Below the pieces are notes generated by a model. The model saw nothing but the letters and a program-made list of their open reading frames with translations. It was not told where the DNA came from and ran no database searches. 64,000 bases of DNA, from NCBI GenBank assembly GCA_032622095.1, contig CP136064.1:175724247-175788246 (forward strand), given 5' to 3'. Origin of the DNA: Siphonodentalium dalli (taxonomy: Eukaryota > Mollusca > Scaphopoda > Gadilida > Siphonodentaliidae). Made by a program: the position numbers and the translations under genes. This document shows, in pieces, positions 1 through 10,400 of the stretch (positions within the stretch are counted from its first letter, which is position 1; every line of letters begins with the position of its first letter).

Positions 1-1771
1 TCAACGTCTGTTCCTGTCCTAGAATGGGCTTAAATTAGTTTTTACCATTTGCGGAAATGGTTTAATATCAAACTGTGTCTACATTGTTTACATTCTGTTT
101 CCATGGCAACGGCACCACTTTCACATTTTACAGCAGGGCGGAACATGAAGCCTACATCTTCTACTTTCATATGATATATAATTTTTCCGTGTGTAAAAGA
201 AAAAATTAAAAAAACAAAATTCTGGCCAAGACCGCTCCTCTATTAACCGCAGCAGAATTATGGGTAATTTTTCAGGATTAAGTGGTCAATTACTTTGGGC
301 ATTACTGTATTAATCTATAAAATTATCCTACATTCGTCAAATTTTGGGACTAAAATGGCCAGAAGCTGGAAATTTTCCAATGGAGAAGGGGTAGGATAGA
401 TTGATTTAAATTTTCCGACCAGTGGGAAATTTACAGTATGATTGCTTGTCAGTATTTATTATTTAGGCCTTGCTTCGATCTACCAGATCATCACTGACCG
501 GTGCCTAAAACACCTTCATATGGTCCAAGTTTATCATATCATATATTTCCAACCCATTTTTATTCCAGTGCTTATTCATTTCAAAATAACATGAACAATA
601 AAATGTTATGTGAAGTTTGTTTCGTACTGTACATCAACATAGCGGTATTCCAACAATTCCTTGAACTGGATTAAAGTTCCGCAGCCTATATTCCACATTG
701 GTCGAGTTTTTTCTGACAACAATTCTTTCTATGTTCCCTGGCTGGACTATCACTATGAGATTTATAAGTGTATAAACCTACAATATTTAAATCCCTTTAT
801 TTTACAATTCAGTCAGATTCATATTATAAGTGAATTCATTGATTATTTTTGTTGGCTTGGTATAAAGTATGACCGCAAAGCTATGGGAGGCCAAATTCAC
901 ATTGAATAGCCAATTAGCCCTACGTACGGTAATGGTAGAAACTAGAAAATTAAGTGAGTGTAATATATTGGATATGCATACATACTCACTTGCGTATTTA
1001 GTTGACATTTATAGGTGAAGCCTTGATCCTATCATGCTATTCGTTAGGTCATGCCATGAACCTCTACTAAGGCTAACCCCCGTAGCTATTCGTATAAATC
1101 AGCGAATATGATAACAAACTCTCAATCCATGTAGTACATGTACCCATGGATCTGTTTTCCAAGAAAATTATAGTGAAACTTACCAAGTCACTTCCAAGAA
1201 TTATGATAACCCGAAGTGGGGAAAACCCGGAAATCCCAATTCTAAACTGTAAACATGGAGCTGCATTTCAAGTTCACGAGCAAGTGGACCAGTGACATTC
1301 GTTCAGTACAAAGTAAACCAATTCTTCAAAAACTTATAAATAAAATTAACTGAATTAATATTTCACAAAATTCTACATAATAATCGTGAAAATGAAAATG
1401 AAACAGGCCAATGGAAAATGAAACCGAAAGTAGGTTTTGGAGAGATGACATGAGCGATAAATTGTTTTCACCATTCATTGGTCTAGAAATACGGAAGAGT
1501 CTATTTTAGTTTCAGGTGTGTAATTTTGTTGTTACTAACAACACACAATGTTTACAAATGGCGTTTTTCGATTTAATGGCACACAAAAGAGTAAAATTCC
1601 AGCGACATAGGAAGTCAAGCACGTAATTTTACTTTATGCTTTGCTATTACTAAATGAAAATGTCCGTCTCGACATTCAAAGATTTTTTATAACCATTTTT
1701 GGAATTTCCATCATTTATTCATTTGGTAATTTACTATTTAGGAGTCTTCAGTAATCTATCATATTGGGCCC
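1..1771. other. Gene-free AT-rich DNA
   Basis: No reading frame here looks like a conserved protein. Two repeat fragments can be recognised. One lies near 245-285 and matches an arm of the foldback at 16305-16475. The other lies near 1042-1085 and resembles the terminus of the MITE at 1772-2069 (TCATGCCATGAACCTCTAC). The rest shows nothing I can name. Confidence 0.6.
245..285 (+). repeat. Single arm of the foldback family
   Basis: The stretch from TTAACCGCAGCAGAATTATG through TTTTTCAGGATT matches, with few differences, one arm of the 171-bp inverted repeat at 16305-16475. The family is therefore dispersed, and this copy has lost its partner arm. Confidence 0.6.
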
Positions 1772-2069
1772 TAGATCATGCCATGACAGGGGCGCCGGAA
1801 AAGGGGGGGGGGGGAGCTGACCCCCCTGCCTTGACCAAGGGGGGCGAGCTGGGGCAGAACTTGCCCTTTTTCTGAGACAGAAAATGCTTTTTGTGTGTTT
1901 AATCTTGTGTTTTTATAGCAAAATGTGACTTTTTTGGTCCAAATACCACCAATTTCAAAAGGAATATTATTTTTTTGTCTATTTTATCACAAAACGGCCA
2001 TAAAAACCGACAAATTTTTGCCACAATGAATTTTATGCTAACGCCCGTAGAGGTTTGTGGCATGATCTA
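1772..2069. mobile_element. 298-bp MITE with 9-bp target duplication
   Basis: The element starts TAGATCATGCCATGA and ends with the inverse of TAGATCATGCCA, giving terminal inverted repeats of 12 bp. It is flanked on both sides by the identical 9-mer ATTGGGCCC (1763-1771 and 2070-2078), read as a target-site duplication. It has no coding capacity. The 9-bp duplication is typical of Mutator-like elements, but the superfamily is inferred only from that length. It contains a 12-nt G run at 1803-1814. Confidence 0.75.
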
Positions 2070-2131
2070 ATTGGGCCCACCATGTGCTACTATCACTAAT
2101 ACATGTACGGTACTACTACCACTAGTACTAC

Positions 2132-2214
2132 TAGATCATACCATGAATCGCTACTGTCTAACATCCGTAACTGGTGTTAGACAGAGTACGAGTAGACATT
2201 CATGGCATGATCTA
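2132..2214. repeat. Hairpin relative of the preceding MITE
   Basis: An 83-bp inverted repeat has outer ends TAGATCATACCATGAAT and ATTCATGGCATGATCTA, and inner arms GTCTAACATCCGTAAC and GTTAGACAGAGTACG around a TGGT centre. The ends are those of the element at 1772-2069, only 62 bp away, so this looks like a minimal foldback derivative. CCACTAGTAC occurs on both sides but is offset by 3 bp on the left. Confidence 0.6.
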
Positions 2215-2369
2215 CCACTAGTACGTACTAGCCCACATCTACATCTACTTGGTACTCCATCGCCCTCAATGTGCTGAGGATTATGTGGAGGCGCATGAGA
2301 TTTAAAAACATAAAAGCATATTTTTTTTGGTTATTTTGATAATTTATTAAAATATACTGGAGCTTCATA

Positions 2370-3460
2370 CTATTTAGAAGCTGTCTGTTTGTTTACAGGT
2401 GGGAACATGTGTTTTGTGAGTTCGGATTTGAAACTGTCCGTGTTGTGGCAGTTTAAGAATATGTCACGGGGGAGTTTGTTCCAATTTATGATTGTGCGTG
2501 GAAAAAAGAAAGCTTCGAGATAGTTTCTGTCAGCTTTAGCAGTACGGAGGAACTTGTGGCCCCTAGTAGTAGTAGGCACAAATGGTAGGGAGATGTCTAC
2601 ATCTTGATGGCGGATTTTGTAAAGCATGACTAGAGAGGAGAATATTCTTCTTTGTTGGAGGGTTTGCCAATTAAGTGTGTGGAGCAGATCAGTTATGCTG
2701 TCTCTGTCGTCGCTACCATAGTTGTATCTATTTAGAGTGTAGCGTGCAGCCCGTCTCTGTACAATTTCTACTTTCTCTGAGAGGTACTGCTGCCATGGGT
2801 CCCATATTGAGCTACAGTATTCTAGTTGTGGTCTAACATATGTTTTGTAGGCAAGGGCTTTTGTTTTGTAGTTTTTTGTTCTCACGTTACGTCTTAGGAA
2901 TCTGAGGGTAGCATTGGCTTTATTTGTGATGGTAGTGATGTGGGTTTTCCATGATAGGTCATTTGAGATGGTTACGCCGAGATATTTTGTAGTTTCTGTT
3001 GATTTAAGTAATTGGTTATGGAGTGTGTAGTCATGGAGAATAGGGTTTTCTTTACGAGCGATTCGTATGATTTCGCATTTACTAGGGTTGAATGACATAA
3101 GCCATTCTTTCTCCCAGTTTTCAAGTTTGTGCAGATCATTTTGTAGGATAGTACAGTCATTTTTAGAGGAGATAGCACAATACACAACAGTATCGTCTGC
3201 GAAGAGGCGGGCCTGACAGCTGAGGTTTGTGGGGAGGTCATTTATATAGATTAAGAAGAGACAAGGGCCAAGGACAGACCCTTGGGGGACACCTGATAGT
3301 ACGGGAAGAAATTTTGATTCTTTTCCATTGACTTGGACTTTTTGAGTCCGATGTGATAGGAAGGCGGCAATCCAATTTGTAACAGATGTGTTTATGCCAA
3401 GTCGTCTCATTTTAAGAAGAAGTCTGCTATGGTCCACTTTATCAAAGGCCTTGGAGAAGG
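2370..3460 (-). mobile_element. 5'-truncated LINE, reverse transcriptase C-terminal half
   Basis: An open frame of about 355 codons encodes the second half of a non-LTR reverse transcriptase. It begins in the AFSKAFDKVDH motif, continues through SGVPQGSVLGP and the catalytic LFADDTVVY box, and ends with a thumb and tail region containing FPRTIINWNKLPRDIF. The homology starts abruptly near 3460 with no initiator codon, so the copy is 5'-truncated, as is usual for target-primed insertions. The frame from there to the stop at 2370 is unbroken, which suggests a fairly young insertion. The 3' side (2280-2369) is A/T-rich. Jockey or CR1-like clade membership is a guess from motif wording. Confidence 0.85.
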
Positions 3461-3488
3461 CCCAATAGTTATAAATAGTGATGGCTTA

Positions 3489-3579
3489 TAAAGATGCATT
3501 TAATCAGGGTTCCAGACCTCCTACAATAGAAAATAAAAAAAAAAACAATTTAAAGATGCATTTAATCAGGGTTCCAGAC
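3489..3579. repeat. 29-bp perfect direct repeat around an A-rich spacer
   Basis: The same 29 bases, beginning TAAAGATGCATTTAATCAGG, occur at 3489-3517 and 3551-3579. They are separated by 33 bp that contain an A11 run. The arrangement resembles a long target-site duplication around a drastically truncated retrotransposed tail, or a simple local duplication. Confidence 0.7.
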
Positions 3580-4311
3580 TATTTAATTTAGTGATCAGAT
3601 ATCGATTTGGGGGGGGGGATACTGAGGCCTGGGTATCCCCCCCCCCCCAAACTCTGACTCAATCAACTTTTTCACATATAGATCTAAAGTTAATTTCTTG
3701 CCATTTCATGATTATATAAAGGAAACAAAGCAATAAAATCATAAGTTTATTTTTGCCACATTACATATGTAACTGCTGGCTCTGGGGGGTCTGAAAAAAA
3801 AAAATTGCAGACACGAGGCCCAAAAAGAAAATACTGACCTCAAGGTACCCACATCCCCCCTACTTGCAATTTTTTTTCCCTCTTCTAAATTTTGGGAGCC
3901 CTCCCACTCCACCCCCCCCCCAATCACATATTTGAAATTTTTAAAAGCTTTTTCACTAAATTGTTATTAGGAATACCATCCCAAACATATTCCTTGTTCA
4001 CTCTAACTCTTGTTTCCAATCCTGATAACAACATACCTATAGACACGATAAAGCCAACATATTATTGCTTTAGACCAGTATAACAATTAGCCCCGTGTTC
4101 TTAACAGTTGGCGGGGGGGGGGGGGGGGGGGGGGTGGGAGATAAACTGTTACGGTGGTATGCCTGGTATCTATGGTATTTTTTTGAGAATTTAGATAAAA
4201 TTTAAATATTTTCATATTGAAATTATCATGTCTGGCAAATGAAAATTGTAAGCCATAATGAACCCTGTTTAATACGTATGCTCATCCCCATCAGGTTGAG
4301 TAAAACAGAAC
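3580..4311. other. Gene-free interval with G/C homopolymers
   Basis: A G10 run at 3609-3618 faces a C12 run at 3637-3648; with ATAC/GTAT next to them they can pair into a G:C hairpin. A 22-nt G run lies at 4113-4134, about 180 bp before the FAM221B start codon. No promoter element could be identified with confidence. Confidence 0.6.
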
Positions 4312-4492
4312 ATGAGTAAGAACGCAGACAAGTCAGGTGCCTCCAACAAGCAGGTGGTCAGGCGGAAACCAACACAAAATGCTGTTGCCGTAAAAGGACA
4401 AAATGCTGTGGCCGTAAAAGGACAAAATGCTCTTGCCATGAGAGGACCAATGAAAATGGTGAAACAGAAAGATGGAACATTAGCCCCAGAAG
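4312..4492 (+). CDS. FAM221B: FAM221B exon 1
   Basis: Encodes residues 1-60 plus the first base of a split glycine codon. It is Lys/Gln-rich. It contains three tandem 24-bp units encoding QNAVAVKG, QNAVAVKG and QNALAMRG (about 4375-4446). Donor is GAAG|GTGAGA. Confidence 0.85.
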
Positions 4493-7400
4493 GTGAGATA
4501 TCAGAGCTCACTTTTACATAATCGGAAAGATTAGTCAAAGTAGGCTTAAAATTATATTCCATAGTAAACTACAAAGAGTTTGAAGAGTATTTGAAGTACA
4601 ATAATTATAGTTATGAATCAAGAACATTACTTGAAACTAACAAATCAATATTTTATTGGAACTTATTGTGTAATGTCTTTAACAAGTAATAATGACTGAT
4701 ATTTTATATGGGAATTAGCTTCAACCTGCACTGTATGTTTCTAATACAATATATTCTATTTATGAATGTGATCAATTCATTACATGTCAGTACACATAGG
4801 TATGTAACATTTTCTCTTTTTTTTTTTTCATAATACAAGGCTTCATACAGCTTACAGCAATTGACAACACTGGTTTACATTGTAATAATTTCATGTTATT
4901 TTTTTTCTCTTCTTGTTTAGTAAATTATTTTCTGTTAAAGGTTCCTGCCACTCACAAGCTTTGGCTTTCGGCAGGCTCCCATCACATATCGACTTGTATT
5001 GACTTGAGCCAGTTACTCTTACTTTATTTGAATTAAAGATACATAAACCTAATTAATGCTCCTTAATTACTATTTCTTTGGCTTTGGGGTAACAAATATT
5101 TTATTTGAGTTGAGGAACCCTCTCATCAAAGCACAAGAGTTATCAGATAACAATTTTTTGAATCTGTTATTTTTCACCACCTGGAATATTTGGCGGCCTA
5201 GCATTATTCAACGAGCCGACCGACATACTCTAGATATACCAAATTACATTGAACAAACTGTTGATATATAACACATTTAGGGAAATTTTATACTATTTTT
5301 GACAGTGGTTATCATTATTTTTTGGTAATTAATCGATTCTGATAACTGAAGCGTATTTTGAAGAAATATTCATGATGGAATCTGATGATACAGTGACCAT
5401 TAAATTCGATTGTGTAGCTTTAATATGATTGATATTAGTAATGACTAAAGTTAATTAATTCAGACTGGAGTTCAATAAGCCATATAATGAATGCTCATGT
5501 TTTAATATCAAACGTGTGATATAATTCTAATTAGAATAGTTATATTATTTGTCAGGGTATACCATGAGACCTATAAAACCAGCAAAGAATGCAGATGTTG
5601 TATCCATGGCAAGAGCAATGAATGATGACTTTGCTCCAAAGTTACAAAAACTATTCAGCCCAGAAACAGAAGCTGCAGTTGAAGCTCAGAAAACAGGTCA
5701 GACACAAACATTTTCAATATTTGTTTGACACACGATAGCGTGAAAAGAAAGCTATTTTTCACACAAGGGCCTCATTCAAGCTGAAGTTGCATAAATACCT
5801 GGTCATGATAAAAAAATATTCTAAAATTTTACGAGAAAGATAATGGCGAGGGTTAGAATTTTCTATAGTAACGCCTTTGTTGTCAGGGGCAGAAAAGGGG
5901 GAGGCCGGGCAGAAAAAAAGATTGTCGCCGATTGCCACCAAACTTATATATAATCATCCCCATAATATGAGGAATCTAGTGGTGTGGTTTAAATATGTCA
6001 AAAGTCGCGCCGTTCGCGTCAGGGATGCCCGGAAGGGGAGATGGGCACCAAAATTGATCAAAATAATTTTAGCGCCGAATTCCACCAAATTGATGCACAT
6101 TCTTCTGAGATCTTCTCCATGATACAAGGAATCTTATTGTGTGATTTAAAGACGCCAAATTGGTGTCGTTGGGATGAGAGATTTGGTGGGGGCGGTGGGT
6201 GGGTACTAAATCTGATAAGAATTGGTTTAGTCGCCGATTGCCACGAAACTTATACAATTTCATCCCCATGGTATGAGGTATCTAAAGGCGTGGCTTAAAG
6301 CTGTCAAAAGTGGCGTCATTCGAGTCAGGGGTGCACTGAAAGGGAGAGGGGCACCGAAATTGATACACAATATTTTTAGTGCCAATTTCCACCAAATTGA
6401 TACACATTCTTATCCATGATACGAGATGGGGGTGGTGTGGGCACTAAATTTGATAAAAATTTGTTTAGTCGCGGATTAGCACCAAACTTACAAATAATAA
6501 TCTCCATGATATCAGGAGTCTAACTGTGTGGTTTAAAGATGTCAAAAGTGGGGCCATTCGAGTCAGGGGTGCCTAGAGGGTGAGAGGGATACAAACATTG
6601 ATAAACAATATGTTTAGCGCCGATTTCCACCTGATTGATACATATTCTTCTCCGTGATATGAATAATCTAATCGTGTGGTTTAAATGCGCCAAATTGGTG
6701 CCTTTTGGGTGAGAGATATGCAATGGTGGCCCTAAATTTGATACAAATTTGTATACTCGCCAATTTTCCTAAATTTTATATATATTCATCTCTATAATGA
6801 GTCTTAAGTGTGTGGTTTAATGATGTCAAAAGTGGCGTCGCTTGAGTCCGAAATAGAGACGGGAGGGTCACCAAAAACTTATAAAAAATATGTTTAGTGC
6901 CAATTACCATCAAACTCATACACGTTCTTCTCAAATGATACAATGAATCAAATATTTGCAAATATCTGTCTGTGTTCTATATATAACTTTAAGGGTACAA
7001 TCGAGATGGCACCAAGACGGTCTAACAGGGGTAACTTTTTACGAGTAAGATAATGGTGCGGGTTAATATTTTCTAAAGTGACGTTGTTGTTGTCAGGGGA
7101 GGGGCTATTTTTAGCGCAGATTTTGACCAAATTGATATATTATTCTTCTCCGTGATACGAGGAATATAAACGTGTGATTTGAAGACTCGAAATTGCTGCC
7201 GTTTGGGTGAGAGATGGGGGGGGTAATAACTATGATAAGAATTTGTTTAGTTGCCGATTACCACCAAACGTATATATAATCATCTCCATTATATAATGCA
7301 TCAGTCTAATAGACGTGGTTTAAATATGACAAAAGTGGCGCGGTTCAAATCATGCATGAGGGGAGTTGCACCAAAGTTGATACAAATATATTTAGCACTG

Positions 7401-10400
7401 ATTCCACCAAATTCATGCATGTTCTTCTCAAATGATATGATGAATTAAATCACATTTGGGGTCGTTTTGGGTCATGGATGGCGAGAGGAGATTCACTAGC
7501 ATTTATAAGATTGTTCAATTCGCCGATATCCAACAAAGTTATATATAGTCATCTCACAGGCCATCTCCATGTCGTTCTAAGGAGTTTTTGGCATTCCAAT
7601 TTCACAATCTCGACAAATGGTGACCGAATTAAGTCACTTGAACAATTATATCTTCTCAACTGTCATATTTATATGGGGATGGAAATCAGGGCATTCCTAT
7701 AATGATCTAGCAACACAGATACATAGAAGAAAGCATTAAAAGTATATTTATATCAATCTATTTAAGAGATACGTATATTCTTTCAAACTGAGGGACCTTG
7801 AATCGTCAGAGGATTGCATATTAGAATGGCTCATGTATATATTATAACATGATTGAGTCTGTCCCATTCAATATAGTTTCCACAAAAAAGTTACAATTGC
7901 CAAGAGATATGGAAATGTAGAGCAGGCCTGTTAAAAAATAGTGGTCACAGTGTGCAGTCAAATATGGTTACTTCTGAGATAAAAGAAAACGCAGACCGTA
8001 GCACATGTCTTTTCAGGATCCTCCAAAAGTGACATCTGACAAGGGTATATCTGCCCGATACAGAGGATTTCTTTCATTTTTTAGAACAGACTCATCGCCT
8101 AACATAAACAACTCAAAATCTCGCTGTGTCGGACACATGTAGCTTCTATACATGCATAACATCATTTCTTTTAAACTGAAAATGATTAGCCAGTATATAG
8201 CACCAGAACAGAGGAGCACCTGGGCATATCTTTAAAACATCTGTATCTTCATAAAGATATGATAGACTAGATTGATTGATTGATTGATTGATACATCTCT
8301 ATGTAAAACACAATTATCGTCTTTTATTTTTTCGAACTAATGTGTTTATGATGTTCATGTTTCATGCTATAACGTCTGAAGTATACACAGTTGTAAATAA
8401 ATAAATACTTCTTTATTGGTGGGACGGATTAAACGCGATAAACAAAATGATAATCGCTCCGACCTGACAAGGTGAGCCACTACTTATATTCCATGTGTAA
8501 GAATCATGTTTTGTGATGCCGTTTGAATATACAATTTATGAGAATACGTGTAACACTTTGAGAGCAAGGGTATTTTCTATTCCCACCGAATATCCACAGA
8601 GGGTTTCACATCACTTTAACCTGGGCGACGCCGGGTAACCCTGCTAGTAATATATATAAAATGTCCAGTTATATGGTTCAGGGCTTGTTTAGGGATAAAT
8701 TGAATGATTAATAACCCATTCATGATGGGAGCTGCGCTGGTGCAGCATTAAAGATCCTCATAGCAGGCAAGAGTCAAAATGCGGCTCTACAACATATCCA
8801 TATAATAACCCTTCTTTACTAAATAGTAAATGATAAGTAATTCTCTGATGAAATGATCACATAATACCGGTAAGTCTTTGTTGAACATGTTATATTAACA
8901 TTTCCCACCAAAGAATATGAATCCTTCTGCACTTGTATTAGCTCTTCAAATGTCTGCTTTATTACTGAACATCCCTCTGAACACAATGAGTAATGGACCA
9001 TTCCAATGTATACTTTTATAACTGAATGGGAGAATCCATTTAGAACAGAAAGGGTTAATTGGACAGAGAGTATTCTGAAGATATCCAACCAATGTTGTCT
9101 CTATTTTAAACACATATTTTGTGATTTATAATTTAAAGATACGGGCGGCGTTGGCGGTGGGTATGCTGTTAAAATATTCAGCTCCGTCAAAAACCGCCAC
9201 AAACAGAAAGAATAGTAAAATATAGACAGACTTTGTTCTTATACCAATGAGAAATATGGCATAAACAGTATGTTATTGTCAAATGTTTTGCCTTTGTTAT
9301 GTAAACAAAAGTAAAAACGTTACAGAGCCTGGCTCTTGTTTAGAACCGGATATGGTAAACATAAAGAGCGTTATTTGTTACTGTTTCCTGATATGGAAAT
9401 AATAAAGAGCGTTTATATCATTTGTGTGTGATTAACCAATTGAATTGCGCTGTGTTATGTAAACAGAAGCAAAACTTCTTTATAACACGAGCAGGTTCTT
9501 GTTTAATTACACCATCGTACATCTTGTCGACAATATACTATTTATTCGCTGATTATGTTTGGCATATGAACAAAACTATATATATTTTAATATTCCTTCC
9601 GTTGATGGCAATTTGAACAAATATGAATATTTCTGCAACGAATGCCGACGGTGCCTTTAACATTTTCGAGATACTTTCTTTCCATTGCTGTGATCCACTC
9701 TACTTTCTGAATATAGATTAAAATCTGCGCAAAGCTCACAAAGGGGCCACTGATTAAAGGCTCTGTATAAGATCAATATGTGCACGAAGCACACAAAGGG
9801 ATCCCAGGCCCCTTTGACACTGAATAAAAGTTCCCAAAGGGAGCCTGTTTCAGCTAATTAATATATAACTATTACTGATTAATGTATTTTATATCTATCA
9901 TGTAATGTACCATGTATTATTGACGAAACTGTAAATCAATAATTCAGTTAATTGCTCAAAGTTTTGTAATTCTGCATCCCAATGCTTCCCAATAACAAAT
10001 CTTGACCGGATGCTGAGTATTACTTTTATTGGGATCTGAATTTATAAGAATGACATCAAAAGATTTTAAAGGGACTAAAGGCCTTCGAAATGGGTTCATG
10101 AGAAATGACATAAAAGATTGTGAAACAACTATCATCAACAAGTACATGAAATAGATTGACTTTGTTCATATTTTCATTATTAATTACTCTCCAATAATTA
10201 GATTTCGCATGTCAAATCCATTATTATGTAAACATTAAAAGTCCAGTTAGTCCAATAAGATACCAATGTTTAATAAATATATTTATGGTAAACATTTGAA
10301 AAGGTAAATGCATTCTGATGCATTAAAAATATTCTGAAAATCATAAACTAATTATATTTGAATTTACTACATGATTAGCTTTGCTTGTTGACAAATCACT

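Noticed and set aside
2071-2277. 68-codon frame after the MITE
   Set aside because: It runs through the hairpin repeat at 2132-2214 and so reflects repeat sequence.
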